From assembly GCA_963722965.1 (NCBI GenBank), contig CAVROX010000005.1, positions 248,001-312,000 on the forward strand: a DNA stretch of 64,000 nucleotides, read 5' to 3'. Below are positions 28,082 through 37,308 of this stretch, one piece after another; positions within the stretch are counted from its first letter, which is position 1; every line of letters starts with the position of its first letter. The notes below the pieces were generated by a model. It made no database searches. It was not told where the DNA came from and saw only the letters and a list, made by a program, of their open reading frames with translations. The position numbers and the translations under genes are program-made. The stretch is from DATLSM01 sp963722965 (GTDB taxonomy: Bacteria; Actinomycetota; Thermoleophilia; Solirubrobacterales; 70-9).

Positions 28082-29079
28082 GTCGTCGTCACCAAGATCG
28101 CCGTGACCAGCACGTTGAGGGTCGCGAGGGGAAGCAGCACTTTCCAGCCGAGGCTCATCAGCTGGTCGTAGCGCAGCCGCGGCAGCGTCGCCCGCACCCA
28201 GATGAAGAGGATGACCAGCGCCATCATCTTCGCCAGCATCCAGATCGGGCCCAACCAGGCCGGGCCGGGTCCCATCCAGCCGCCGAGGAACATCGCGACC
28301 GCGACTCCGGAGACGACGAGGATCTCCATGTATTCGACCAGTAGGAAGCTGCCGAAACGCATGCCGCCGTACTCGGTCATGAAGCCCTGGACAAGTTCGG
28401 CATCGGCCTCCGGCATATCGAACGGGGTCCGGTTGGTCTCGGCGAAGCCGGCCAGCATGAAGATCGCGAAGCCGACGATCTGCGGTACGACGAACCAGAT
28501 GTGGCCCTGGGCGCGGACGATTTCGACCAGCGAAAGCGAGCCGCTCATCATGACCACGCCGAGCAGCGCCAGGCCCATCGAGACCTCGTAGGAGATCAGC
28601 TGCGCGGCGCCGCGTATCGCACCGAGCAGGCTGTATTTCGAGCCCGAAGACCAGCCGCCCAGCAACAGCCCGTAGAACGCGATCGAGCCGACCGCGAAGA
28701 AGTAGAGGACGCCGATCGGGACGTCGATCCCGTAGAGGCCGACGCCATCCTGCACGTCACCCCAGGGGATGATCGCCAGGGCGAGGACGCCGGAAAGTAC
28801 GGGCAGCAGTGGACCGAGGATGAATAGGGCCGGGATCGCGTTGGCGGGGCGAAAGGCCTCCTTGGAGAGCAGCTTGCCGACATCTGCCAGCGGCTGGAGG
28901 ATGCCGAAGGGCCCGACCCGGTTGGGGCCATAGCGGTGCTGAAAACGGCCGATCAGCTTGCGCTCGAGCACGGTGAGGAGCGGCAGGATCGCGAAGATGA
29001 CCCCGAAGATCACCAGCGACTTGACGATCATGATCCAGGTCGCTTCGACGTAGTAGGGGTCGGCGATCGGCAGCATCAT
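28078..29079 (-). CDS. nuoH: NADH-quinone oxidoreductase subunit H
   Basis: Membrane subunit that forms the quinone entry channel, 333 residues and eight helices. ERKLIGRFQHRYGPNRVGPFG and KEAFRP are the characteristic cytoplasmic loops, and AETNRTPFDMPEADAELVQGF contains the conserved acidic residues of the quinone/proton path. It overlaps nuoI and nuoG by 4 bases each. Confidence 0.95.
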   Translation of the reverse strand: MMLPIADPYYVEATWIMIVKSLVIFGVIFAILPLLTVLERKLIGRFQHRYGPNRVGPFGILQPLADVGKLLSKEAFRPANAIPALFILGPLLPVLSGVLALAIIPWGDVQDGVGLYGIDVPIGVLYFFAVGSIAFYGLLLGGWSSGSKYSLLGAIRGAAQLISYEVSMGLALLGVVMMSGSLSLVEIVRAQGHIWFVVPQIVGFAIFMLAGFAETNRTPFDMPEADAELVQGFMTEYGGMRFGSFLLVEYMEILVVSGVAVAMFLGGWMGPGPAWLGPIWMLAKMMALVILFIWVRATLPRLRYDQLMSLGWKVLLPLATLNVLVTAILVTTT

Positions 29080-31523
29080 CTGCGGACCTCACTCAGCTTC
29101 TCGAGCTCGACCCTCACCGGGCCGCCGTTCAGCAGCGAGTTGGCGTTGCCCTCGGCGGTCCCCTCGATCAGAAAGCAGGTGCCCTCGGGCATTCGCTCAC
29201 TGATCGCGACGCGGGCGCGAACGCTGCTGTCGGTCCCCCGTACAGCGATCTCCTCACCCTGCCTGAGGCCACGGCGCTCGGCATCCGGCGGGGAGAGCTC
29301 GACCCTCTGGGTCGGCTGCAGGAAATGGAGCGGGGGGTTGAGTTCAGAGATCGGGCCGGCCCACAGGTCCCGGTAGGTACCGAGCGAGAGGGCCTCGGTC
29401 GGCAAAACGGAGTGGGAGTCTGACCGACGCTCTGCGGGCCGGTCTTCCTCGGGGACCGCCGTCGGAGCGGCGAGCGGGAAGGAGGCTGCGGAGGAGCTCT
29501 CCTGCCAGCGAATGCCTCGGCCGCCGATATCGGAGTCGGTGATTCCGTCGTAGAAGGGAACCGCCGCCGTCATCGCCGCAAAGGCTGCGGGCTGGGAGGC
29601 GAGCCCATGGTCCTCGCCCAGGGCGGCGGAGAGCTCGGCCAAAACGCTGAGGTTCGAGCGGACCTCGCCGGGATGGGAGGCGCTGGGGCGGACCCGCTGG
29701 AGGCGACCGTCGGGGTGGGTGAGCGTGCCGTCTTTCTCGGCGTGGGTCTCCAGTGGGAAGACGACGTCGGCCCTGGCGGTCGTCTCGTTTTGAAACATCG
29801 AGAAGGCGACGACGAAATCAGCGGCGCCGATCGCGGCAGCCCAGGCGCCTGTGTCCGGGAAGTCGCGGAGGGGGTCGGCGCCGAACAGCAGGAGGGATCC
29901 CAGCTCACCGGACTCCAGCGCGGCGCGGATCCCCTCGGTGTTGTTGCCCGCGACGGCCTCGCAGAGGCCCGGACCCGCGTCGGGCAGGCAGCCGGCCTCG
30001 CGCAGGCCGCGGGCGTTGGTCACCTCGGGTACCTCGAGCAGGCCGCAGCCGTCCCTTTCGGCGAGGCCGAGCGCCGCCGCCACCTCCAGAAGCGCGGTCG
30101 CAGCGCGCTCCCCCTCGCGGTTGATCCGCTCACCCCAAACGATCACGACGCTCGCCGCGTCGCGCAAAGTCTTGGCCACCTCCGCGAGGCTGGCGACGCC
30201 GTTTGCGCCCCGCAAGCTCGCGGCCAGCTCGGAGAGGAAGCGGCTGGCGTGCCCCGGGGGGTAGCGGATGAGCGCCTCGGCGCCGCCGTCGAGAGCGGTC
30301 GGCCGGTCGGTGGCGATCGCGAGCCGTGCGCTGTTTCGGCGGATCGCCTTGCGGATGCGAAGGTCGAGGATCGGCGAGCTGTGGAGGGGATCGGTGCCGA
30401 GAAGGAGGATCGCCTCGGCGGCGTCGATGTCCCGCACCTGGGCAGAGAGTGCCGGCTGGGAGAGCTGCACGAGGGCATCGCGGGAGGGGCCGCGCGCGGG
30501 CCGCGACTCAACATGGGCCGAGCCGAGCGCCTCGCGCAGAAGGCGTTGGACCAGGTAGCCCTCCTCGTTGGAGGCATCGCCGACGATCGCCGCGCTCGCC
30601 TCGCCGGCGGCCCGCAGGCCCCTGGCCGCGGTGGCGATCGCGGTCTTCCAATCGGTTGGCGTACCGCCTTTCAGCCGCGGCCGGTCGATCCGCTCCGTTG
30701 CTGTGAACATCTCGAAGCCGTAGCGGCCGCGGTCGCAGAGCCAGCCGTCGTCGACGTCGGCGTTGTCGCGGCCCAGCACCCGCTTGACCTGCTCGTCGCG
30801 CACCGTGAAGCTGACGTTGCACTGGCTCGGGCAAAGCGTGCAGACAGATCCCGCCTGCTCGATGTCCCAGGGCCGGGCCCGGAAGCGGTAGGTGTAGCTG
30901 GTCAGCGCCCCGACCGGGCACAGCTCGGTGATGTTGCCGTGGAAGGGTGCGACGTAGGGCCGATCGTTGAAGGTGCCGACGAAGGAGCGGTCGCCGCGCT
31001 CCAGCAGCTGCAGTTGGGCGTCCTCAGCGACCTCCTGACTGAACCGCACGCAGCGATAGCACAGGATGCAGCGCTCGCGGTCGATCGCAACCAGCGGCGA
31101 GAGCTCGACCGGCTTTTGGAAGTGGCGCTTGGGGTCGGTGAAGCGGCTCTTGCCCGGCCCCCACCCCATCGAGATGTCCTGCAGGGGACACTCGCCGCCC
31201 TTGTCGCAGACGGGGCAGTCGAGCGGGTGGTTGACGAGCAGGAACTCGACAACCGCGCTCTGCGCGTGCTTTACCTGGTCGGTCATCGTGTGGACGACCA
31301 TCCCGTCGCGGACCGGGGTCGAACATGATGTCTGAAGTTTTGGCATCCCCTCGATCTCGACCAGGCACATCCGACAGGCGCCGACGGGGTCGCCCAGCTT
31401 CGGCTCATAACAAAAGACCGGGATCTCGACGTCTCCGCGCTTGGCTGCGTCGTGGAGCATCTCGCCCTCGCGCGCTGGGACCTCGCGCCCGTCGATGATC
31501 AGCGTGATCGCTTTGCCGCTCAT
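29076..31523 (-). CDS. nuoG: NADH-quinone oxidoreductase subunit G
   Basis: Large peripheral subunit, 815 residues. The N-terminal 2Fe-2S domain has CYEPKLGDPVGACRMC; CPVCDKGGECPLQD gives cluster N5 and CILCYRCVRFSQEV and CPVGAL give N4-type 4Fe-4S. A third motif CTLCPSQCNV heads a molybdopterin-oxidoreductase-like domain that is catalytically dead in complex I. The C-terminal 200 residues are less conserved, as usual for this subunit. Start overlaps nuoF by 4 bases. Confidence 0.93.
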   Translation of the reverse strand: MSGKAITLIIDGREVPAREGEMLHDAAKRGDVEIPVFCYEPKLGDPVGACRMCLVEIEGMPKLQTSCSTPVRDGMVVHTMTDQVKHAQSAVVEFLLVNHPLDCPVCDKGGECPLQDISMGWGPGKSRFTDPKRHFQKPVELSPLVAIDRERCILCYRCVRFSQEVAEDAQLQLLERGDRSFVGTFNDRPYVAPFHGNITELCPVGALTSYTYRFRARPWDIEQAGSVCTLCPSQCNVSFTVRDEQVKRVLGRDNADVDDGWLCDRGRYGFEMFTATERIDRPRLKGGTPTDWKTAIATAARGLRAAGEASAAIVGDASNEEGYLVQRLLREALGSAHVESRPARGPSRDALVQLSQPALSAQVRDIDAAEAILLLGTDPLHSSPILDLRIRKAIRRNSARLAIATDRPTALDGGAEALIRYPPGHASRFLSELAASLRGANGVASLAEVAKTLRDAASVVIVWGERINREGERAATALLEVAAALGLAERDGCGLLEVPEVTNARGLREAGCLPDAGPGLCEAVAGNNTEGIRAALESGELGSLLLFGADPLRDFPDTGAWAAAIGAADFVVAFSMFQNETTARADVVFPLETHAEKDGTLTHPDGRLQRVRPSASHPGEVRSNLSVLAELSAALGEDHGLASQPAAFAAMTAAVPFYDGITDSDIGGRGIRWQESSSAASFPLAAPTAVPEEDRPAERRSDSHSVLPTEALSLGTYRDLWAGPISELNPPLHFLQPTQRVELSPPDAERRGLRQGEEIAVRGTDSSVRARVAISERMPEGTCFLIEGTAEGNANSLLNGGPVRVELEKLSEVRR

Positions 31524-32797
31524 GCCGCCACCGCCGCTTCGGGCCCCCGGGCCGCGATCGCGGTCTCGAACTCACCGCGGAACTTCCTGACCATCGCCCC
31601 GACCGGCATTGCCATCGAGTCGCCGAGCACGCAGAGGCAGTTGCCGATGATGTTCTCCTGGACCGAGGCGAGGATGTCGAGGTCCATCGGGGTCCCCTCG
31701 CCGCCCACCACCCGCTCCAACATCTTCACCGTCCAGTTGGTCCCCTCCCGGCATGGTGTGCACTTGCCGCAGGACTCGTGGTGGTAAAAGCGCGCCGTGC
31801 GAAGTGCCATGAGCGGGATCGAGACGCTGTCGTCGGCGACGATGATCGAGCCCGAGCCCAGCATCGAGCCGGCCTCCGCCATCGCCTCGAAGCTGTATGG
31901 GAGGTCCAGCCCCTCTGCGGCGGTCAGTACCGGGGATGAGGAGCCGCCTGGGTAGAAGGCCTTCACCGTTCGGCCCTCCTGCGGACCACCGGCCAGGTCG
32001 TAGATCAGCTCGCGGGTCAAAACTCCAAGCTCAACCTCATAGTTGCCCGGAAGCCGCACGCAGCCCGAGATCGAGACGACCTTGGTGCCCGGTGACTGCT
32101 CGGTGCCAAATCCGCGAAACCACTCAGCACCGTTGGCGATGATCCCCGGCACGTTGGAGAGGGTCTCCACGTTGTTGATCAGGGTCGGACCGCCATAGAG
32201 GCCCTGCACCGCGGGGAAGGGTGGCTTTAACCGAGGGTTGCCACGCTTGCCTTCCAGGGCGTCCAGCAGAGCGGTCTCCTCGCCGCAGATATAGGCGCCG
32301 GCGCCGCGGTGTATGACCAGCTCAAGGTTGCGGTGGGTGCCGAGGATGTCGCGGCCCAGATAGCCAGCCTGATATGCCTCGGCGACCGCGGCCTCGAGAA
32401 TGTCCGCCTGCTCGTTGTACTCGCCGCGGATGAAGATAAAGGCGCGAGCAGCGTCGGCGGCGAGGGCGGCGATCGCAATCCCCTCGATCAGCTGGTGCGG
32501 GTTGCGCTGGATCAACTCGCGGTCCTTGAATGCGCCTGGCTCAGACTCATCGGCGTTGCAACAGAGGTACTTGTCCATCTCCCCGCGCGGCAAAAAGGAG
32601 GCCTTTTTCCCCATCGAGAAGCCGGCTCCGCCGCGCCCGCGCAGGCCCGAGTCCTCCAGCTCCTTCAGGACCTCGTCGGCCTCCATCTCGCGGTATGCCT
32701 TTTCCAGGGTTGAGTACCCGCCGTAGCCCCTGTAACCGGCGAGGGTCCGCAGCCGGGCGTCTTCGCCGTGCTTTAGCAGTACCCGCGTCTCAGGCAT
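31520..32797 (-). CDS. nuoF: NADH-quinone oxidoreductase subunit F
   Basis: NADH-oxidising subunit with FMN and cluster N3, 425 residues from ATG 32797 (MPETRVLLKHGEDAR); the frame upstream of it overlaps nuoE and is not used. GLRGRGGAGFSMG and EPGAFKDREL bind FMN and NADH, and SCGKCTPCREGT plus CVLGD supply the 4Fe-4S cluster. It overlaps nuoE by 8 bases. Confidence 0.95.
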   Translation of the reverse strand: MPETRVLLKHGEDARLRTLAGYRGYGGYSTLEKAYREMEADEVLKELEDSGLRGRGGAGFSMGKKASFLPRGEMDKYLCCNADESEPGAFKDRELIQRNPHQLIEGIAIAALAADAARAFIFIRGEYNEQADILEAAVAEAYQAGYLGRDILGTHRNLELVIHRGAGAYICGEETALLDALEGKRGNPRLKPPFPAVQGLYGGPTLINNVETLSNVPGIIANGAEWFRGFGTEQSPGTKVVSISGCVRLPGNYEVELGVLTRELIYDLAGGPQEGRTVKAFYPGGSSSPVLTAAEGLDLPYSFEAMAEAGSMLGSGSIIVADDSVSIPLMALRTARFYHHESCGKCTPCREGTNWTVKMLERVVGGEGTPMDLDILASVQENIIGNCLCVLGDSMAMPVGAMVRKFRGEFETAIAARGPEAAVAA

Positions 32798-33383
32798 CCG
32801 GCCCTCCCGCCAGCGGCCGCTTCGCAAGCGCCTTTTCAGGCAACACCTCCGCCCCCGAGCGCAGCTGCTCGATCGCCGCCGCGGCGTCGGCCTGTTCAAG
32901 TGGTCCGAAGTAACGCTCATCGATCGAGGCCATTGGCGCGATGTCGCAAGCCCCGAGGCACTCGAACCCGCTGACGAACACATCCTCGCCCTCAGCGGCC
33001 GCTTTGAATGCATCGAGCAAGCCGTCACCCCCCCGCATCCAGCAGCTGATGTTCGTACACACGGCCACCTTGTGTGTGCCAACCGGCTCCGTGTGCAGGA
33101 GGTCATAAAAGCTGGCGACAGACTCGAGGTAGGCGGGGGTGACCCGCATCACCGCGGCGGCCGCCCGAATCCCCTCCGGGGTGCACCACCCGTAGCGCCT
33201 CTGCACAGCCCACAGCGCCGGGATCGAGGCCGAGTGCCGATCCGGATACCGCGAGATCAAGGTCTCGATGTGCTCGCGCAGCTCTGCGGGACAGTTCACT
33301 TCATGAAGCTCGGGGACGCCCTCGGGTACGCGACCCGGAATGCGGCCCTCGGTCAGCGCCGGGTCGACGGGAAGCGGGCTCAC
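32790..33383 (-). CDS. nuoE: NADH-quinone oxidoreductase subunit E
   Basis: Thioredoxin-like subunit with the 2Fe-2S cluster N1a, 197 residues. CTNISCW gives the first Cys pair and CLGACDIAP the second. A helical N-terminal part (IPALWAVQRRYGWCTPEGI) precedes it. Partner of NuoF in the NADH dehydrogenase module. Start overlaps nuoD by 4 bases. Confidence 0.95.
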   Translation of the reverse strand: MSPLPVDPALTEGRIPGRVPEGVPELHEVNCPAELREHIETLISRYPDRHSASIPALWAVQRRYGWCTPEGIRAAAAVMRVTPAYLESVASFYDLLHTEPVGTHKVAVCTNISCWMRGGDGLLDAFKAAAEGEDVFVSGFECLGACDIAPMASIDERYFGPLEQADAAAAIEQLRSGAEVLPEKALAKRPLAGGPDA

Positions 33384-34573
33384 CGATCGACACCGCCCAA
33401 GATCGGGTCCAACATCCCCAGCGAGGCGATCATGTCGGCGATGTATCCGCCAACCGACATGTCCTTGAACGCCTGGAGGTTGACGAAGGACGGGTCGCGG
33501 AAGTGCACCCGCGCCGGCTTGGCCGAACCGTCAGCGACCACGAAGCAGCCCAACTCCCCGCGCGGGGACTCGATCGAGTAGTAGGCCTCGCCCGGACCGA
33601 CCCGGTAGCCCTCCGTGACCAGCTTGAAATGGTGGATCAGCGCCTCCATCGAGACGGGCAGCTCTGAGCGCGGCGGCAGCACGAACTTGCGATCGTCAGC
33701 GATGTGCGGCCCTTCGGGCAGCCCGTCAAGTGCCTGCTCGACGATCCGCACCGACTCGACCATCTCCGCCAGCCGCACCCGGTAGCGGTCGTACCCATCG
33801 CCGACGGTGCCGACCGGGATCTTGAAGTCAACCTCCGGGTAGGCGAGATAGTCGAAGGCCTTGCGCAGGTCCCAGGGCTCGCCGGCGGCGCGCAGCAGCG
33901 GCCCGCTCACGCCCAACTCGAGCAGCCGCTCGCGCGGGACGATCCCGACACCCTTGGTCCGCGAGAGGAAGATCTCGTTGCGATCCAGCAGCGCCTCGTA
34001 CTGCTGCACCCGCACCGGCATGTCGGCGATGAACTCGCGCAGCTTTGCCTCAAAACCGAGCGGGATGTCCTCGATCACCCCGCCGACCTGAAAGTAGCGG
34101 GTGTGCATCCGCTGTCCGGTCGCCATCTCGAACAGGTCGAGGATCCTGTCGCGCTCGCGGAAGCAGTACCAAAGCATCGAGATAGCGCCGAGGTCAAGTG
34201 CGGTCGTTCCCAGCCAGACCAGGTGGGAGTGGATCCGGTTGAGCTCCAGGAAGATTGTGCGCAGGTACCTGGCACGCGGCGGTATCTCCAGCTCGACCAG
34301 TCGCTCGACCGCGCCGCAGAAGGCCTCCATCTGGAAGAAATAGGAGACGTAATCCATCCGCTCGACGAAGGGGATGACCTTCCAGTAGCTCTTGTCCTCG
34401 CAGGACTTTTCGATCCCGGTGTGGACGTAGCCGATCACCGGCTTCACGTCGCGCACCACCTCGCCTTCGAGGTCGACGATCAACCGCAGTACGCCATGGG
34501 TTGCGGGATGGTGAGGACCGATGTTCACGGTCATCACCTCGGTGGTGATGTCGTCGGTCAGCGTCTCAACCAT
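33380..34573 (-). CDS. nuoD: NADH-quinone oxidoreductase subunit D
   Basis: 49-kDa-type subunit, 397 residues, related to NiFe hydrogenase large subunits. NIGPHHPATHGVLRLIVDLEGE at the N-terminus, GYVHTGIEKSCED and the C-terminal ESPRGELGCFVVADGSAKPARVH stretch in pieces are the family landmarks. It lines the quinone site together with NuoB. It overlaps nuoC by 8 bases. Confidence 0.95.
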   Translation of the reverse strand: MVETLTDDITTEVMTVNIGPHHPATHGVLRLIVDLEGEVVRDVKPVIGYVHTGIEKSCEDKSYWKVIPFVERMDYVSYFFQMEAFCGAVERLVELEIPPRARYLRTIFLELNRIHSHLVWLGTTALDLGAISMLWYCFRERDRILDLFEMATGQRMHTRYFQVGGVIEDIPLGFEAKLREFIADMPVRVQQYEALLDRNEIFLSRTKGVGIVPRERLLELGVSGPLLRAAGEPWDLRKAFDYLAYPEVDFKIPVGTVGDGYDRYRVRLAEMVESVRIVEQALDGLPEGPHIADDRKFVLPPRSELPVSMEALIHHFKLVTEGYRVGPGEAYYSIESPRGELGCFVVADGSAKPARVHFRDPSFVNLQAFKDMSVGGYIADMIASLGMLDPILGGVDR

Positions 34574-35096
34574 GGGCGCGTTCGTTGTAGGTGAAGGTCA
34601 CCGGCTCCCCGCCGATCGGAAAGTCACGACGCTGGGGCCAGCCGACGTAATCGTCGGGCAAGAGGATTCGAGTGAGGTTGGGATGACCGCGGAATAGGAT
34701 CCCGAAGAAGTCGAATACCTCACGCTCTTGAAACTCAGCAGTCGGAAAGAGCTCCACGCAGGAGTCGATTTCCGGCAAGCCGGGTTCAGCGGCGGGGGCC
34801 GTCGGCTCTTCCAGCATCGCTTTCACCCGGATGCGCTCGACGCGGTCGCGATTGAGCAACTCGTAGTGGATCCCGAAGCGCGGTTTGGCTGGAAGGTAAT
34901 CAGCAGCGTGAAGGGAGGAAAGGAAGCTGTAGTGCTGGCCCGGCGCGTCGCGCAGCCAACCCAAAACGTCGAGCAGCTGCCCGGGGTCGATTACCAGCGC
35001 CGCCTGCCGACGTTCAAAGCCGGTGTCGAGAACGGCGCCGGGGTGCTCCTGTTCGATCTCCCCCCGGATCAGCTCGAGCCCGGGGGCGTCAGGCAC
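34566..35096 (-). CDS. nuoC: NADH-quinone oxidoreductase subunit C
   Basis: 30-kDa-type subunit, 176 residues. HYSFLSSLHAADYLP, ERIRVKA and FPTAEFQEREVFDFFGILFRGHPN, read in pieces, are typical, followed by LLPDDYVGWPQRRDFP at the end. It is a separate gene, not fused with nuoD. Overlaps nuoB by 8 bases. Confidence 0.95.
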   Translation of the reverse strand: MPDAPGLELIRGEIEQEHPGAVLDTGFERRQAALVIDPGQLLDVLGWLRDAPGQHYSFLSSLHAADYLPAKPRFGIHYELLNRDRVERIRVKAMLEEPTAPAAEPGLPEIDSCVELFPTAEFQEREVFDFFGILFRGHPNLTRILLPDDYVGWPQRRDFPIGGEPVTFTYNERAHG

Positions 35097-35757
35097 GGAT
35101 CAGCTCCCTGGCGACCGTGTAGGCCCGCGCCTCTTCGGGGCTTGGGGCGCTGCGCGGTCCACCCCGCGCCCACTCCTCGGTGCCGATCGCTTCATAGCGC
35201 CGCCGCCAGCCCGGATCGGGGTTGCCCTGAATCTTGCGCTGAAGCTTGATGAAGCCGTAGAGAACCGCCTCCGGCCGCGGCGGGCAGCCGGGGATGTGAA
35301 GGTCGATCGGCATGAACTTATCTGCCCCCTGGACCACCGCGTAGTTGGCGAACATCCCACCGCTGGAGGAGCAGGCACCCATCGAGATTGCCCACTTTGG
35401 CTCCAGCATTTGGTCATACAGGCGCCGAACGACGGGGGCCATCTTGATCGAGACACGACCCGAGAGGATGATGAAGTCGGCCTGACGAGGGGAGGCCCGC
35501 AGCGCCTCGGCGCCGAAGCGCGCGAGGTCATAGCGCGCCGTCACGATCGAGATCGGCGCCTCGATCGCACAGCAGGCGAGGCCGAAGGTGAGCGGAAACA
35601 TCGAGTTTGCCCGCGACCAGTTGAGCATCTTGTCGAAATTGGTCATCACGACCTGTTCCTCGACGTAGCGCTCGAGCTCCTCGCCCTCGAGGTCTCCGCG
35701 CAACATGTCGCGCGCCCGCAGCTGCCGCGATCGCATCGTCTGGCGCTCTACCTCCAA
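35089..35757 (-). CDS. nuoB: NADH-quinone oxidoreductase subunit B
   Basis: Subunit carrying the terminal cluster N2, 222 residues. FGLACCAIEAPI gives the paired cysteines, SMGACSSSGGMF the third and IPGCPPRPEAVL the fourth. The N- and C-terminal extensions are slightly longer than the minimal enzyme. It overlaps nuoA by 10 bases. Confidence 0.95.
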   Translation of the reverse strand: MEVERQTMRSRQLRARDMLRGDLEGEELERYVEEQVVMTNFDKMLNWSRANSMFPLTFGLACCAIEAPISIVTARYDLARFGAEALRASPRQADFIILSGRVSIKMAPVVRRLYDQMLEPKWAISMGACSSSGGMFANYAVVQGADKFMPIDLHIPGCPPRPEAVLYGFIKLQRKIQGNPDPGWRRRYEAIGTEEWARGGPRSAPSPEEARAYTVARELIRA

Positions 35758-36125
35758 TCCAGGGCCCCCTTACGCCAGACGTAGATGAAGGCGACCAGCA
35801 ACAGCACAACAAAGGTGATCAGCTCGCCGAGGACAAAGACACTGTCTGCCCCCTTCAGGATCACCCCGACGGGGTAGAGGAAGACGACCTCGATGTCAAA
35901 GAGGATGAAGAGCATCGCGACGAGGTAGAAGCTGACGCCGAAGCGGAAACCACGCACAGCCTCGACCGGGATGCCCGACTCATAGGGCTCGGCCTGGCGG
36001 CGGCTGGCCGCCGTCGGGCGCTGCGGCCGTTTGGGACCGATCACGTGGTTGAGCATCGCGAAGGCGGTGCCCACGAGGAGGCCGAGACCGGCGAAGACGA
36101 GAATCGGGAGGTAGCTCTTCAGCAC
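35748..36125 (-). CDS. nuoA: NADH-quinone oxidoreductase subunit A
   Basis: Small membrane subunit, 125 residues from GTG 36125 (VLKSYLPILVFAGLG). A GTG at 36212 would add 29 residues of Arg/Gly-rich sequence overlapping the promoter and is less likely. Three hydrophobic segments; YESGIPVEAVRGFRFGVSFYLVAMLFILFDIEVVFLYP, read in pieces, includes the conserved ESG and FDIE. First gene of the 14-gene nuo operon. No strong ribosome site precedes the GTG. Confidence 0.92.
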   Translation of the reverse strand: MLKSYLPILVFAGLGLLVGTAFAMLNHVIGPKRPQRPTAASRRQAEPYESGIPVEAVRGFRFGVSFYLVAMLFILFDIEVVFLYPVGVILKGADSVFVLGELITFVVLLLVAFIYVWRKGALDWR

Positions 36126-36191
36126 TGGAATCTGGTTGGGCCGGGCGGCTCGCGCGGCGCTTTCGCCGCGTCCCCACCGCCCGCAGCCGCT

Positions 36192-36219
36192 GTTATACAC
36201 CCTTTGTGACACATTGCCA
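36192..36219 (-). promoter_or_regulatory. Candidate nuo operon promoter
   Basis: On the minus strand TATAAC (plus 36192-36197) matches a -10 box at five of six bases, and TGGCAA (36214-36219) sits 16 bases upstream as a weak -35. Transcription would start near 36184 and give a leader of about 60 bases before nuoA. The leader contains a 6-bp GC hairpin at 36153-36170. Confidence 0.35.
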
Positions 36220-36229
36220 CATAGTGCTT

Positions 36230-36249
36230 TTCCGCATCAGCAAGCGGAA
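36230..36249. promoter_or_regulatory. Inverted repeat, possible operator between nuoA and the divergent gene
   Basis: TTCCGC, 8 bases, GCGGAA: a perfect 6-bp dyad just upstream of the candidate nuo -35. Spacing and position suit a dimeric regulator controlling the divergent promoters. A hairpin on mRNA of the plus-strand gene is the alternative. No regulator gene is adjacent. Confidence 0.3.
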
Positions 36250-36274
36250 TCCCGACCACTTCGGGAGGATTTAG

Positions 36275-36703
36275 GTGGTCGCCGCCCACGTCGTCGTCGG
36301 CTCCGCCGTGATCCTGCTCAACCTGGCCGCGGGCGCCGTCGGCGGCATCGCCTGGTACCGCAGCCGACCCTCGATCCCCTTCTGGTACCTGCTCCGCGCC
36401 GCCCAGGCCTCGGTCTTCCTCCAGGCGATGCTCGGCGGCCTGCTCGTCTTCACCGGCCACAAGCCGGCGGAAAGCCTTCACTACCTCTACGGGATCATGC
36501 CGATCGTCGTCTCCCTCCTCGCCGAGGGCGCCCGCACCGGGGCGGCGCAGCGCGAGCTTGGCGACGTCGACTTCGAATCCCTCCCCGCCGACTCCCAGCA
36601 GTCGCTAGCCCTCGCCATCGTCCGCCGCGAGATGGGCATCATGGCCGTCAGCTGCGGCGTCATCTTCTTTCTCGCCCTCCGCGCCGCCAGTACCGGCGGA
36701 TAG
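36275..36703 (+). CDS. Small multi-pass membrane protein (142 aa)
   Basis: Starts at GTG 36275 with GGGAGG 6 bases upstream. Four hydrophobic segments: AAHVVVGSAVILLNLAAGAV, then WYLLRAAQASVFLQAMLGGLLVF, YLYGIMPIVVSLLAEGA and EMGIMAVSCGVIFFLALRA. Pattern and length recall small membrane proteins near respiratory genes in actinobacteria, but no named family was recognised. The ribosome site lies partly in a small hairpin (TCCCGA/TCGGGA, 36250-36266). Divergent to nuoA, so possibly co-regulated with complex I. Confidence 0.6.
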   Translation: MVAAHVVVGSAVILLNLAAGAVGGIAWYRSRPSIPFWYLLRAAQASVFLQAMLGGLLVFTGHKPAESLHYLYGIMPIVVSLLAEGARTGAAQRELGDVDFESLPADSQQSLALAIVRREMGIMAVSCGVIFFLALRAASTGG

Positions 36704-36787
36704 CAGGGTGCAGCGGTGCCGCTACTGGCCCTTCGGCGTGAAGAGCGCACGGGTGAATGGAATCCGCGCCGATCAACGCCCGGCGCT

Positions 36788-37264
36788 TTAGCCGAGCGGC
36801 CGATAGCGGCCGCCGTGGAAGATCAACGGGTCCCCCGCGCCCATCTCAACCGCACTCACCGCGCCGGTGACGATCACGTGGTCGCCGGCCGCCACCACGT
36901 CGCGGAGCTCGCAGGCGACCCAGGCAAGGGAGCCCTCGATCGCCGGCACGCCATCACGCTGCTTCCAGGCGACCCCCGTCCACTTGTCGGCCACCGGGGC
37001 CTTGGTCGCGAAGGTGCGGGCGATCTGCACCTGGCCGGCGTGCAGCACGCAGATCCCAAAGCGGTTGGCCCCCTGCACGGCGAGCAGAGTGCGGGAGCCG
37101 CGATCCAGGCAGGCCAACATCAGCATCGGCTCGATCGAGAGCGAGCAGACCGCGTTGGCGGTCGCCCCCGCCGGGCCCTCGGCACCGCTCGCGGTGACCA
37201 CGGTGACGCCGGTCGCCAGCAGGGCCATCGCGGCGCGGAAGCGGGTCGGGTCTGGGGCCGGCAT
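36788..37264 (-). CDS. Flavin reductase family protein
   Basis: A 158-residue FMN-binding split-barrel protein. FRAAMALLATGVTVVTA, then GATANAVCSLSIEPMLMLACLDRGS and NRFGICVLHAGQ are standard for flavin reductases that supply reduced FMN/FAD to two-component monooxygenases. No partner monooxygenase is adjacent. It diverges from the cytochrome c gene over 44 bases. Confidence 0.87.
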   Translation of the reverse strand: MPAPDPTRFRAAMALLATGVTVVTASGAEGPAGATANAVCSLSIEPMLMLACLDRGSRTLLAVQGANRFGICVLHAGQVQIARTFATKAPVADKWTGVAWKQRDGVPAIEGSLAWVACELRDVVAAGDHVIVTGAVSAVEMGAGDPLIFHGGRYRPLG

Positions 37265-37308
37265 CGTCGGAGAGCGGGATCGCCGCCAGACAATATGATG
37301 CGCGCCGC

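Noticed and set aside
29607..31328. 573-residue open frame antisense to nuoG
   Set aside because: Nonsense composition rich in Arg/Gly/Ala and fully opposite a conserved gene; typical GC-driven shadow frame. The same holds for other long antisense frames over nrdJ, topA and the helicase.
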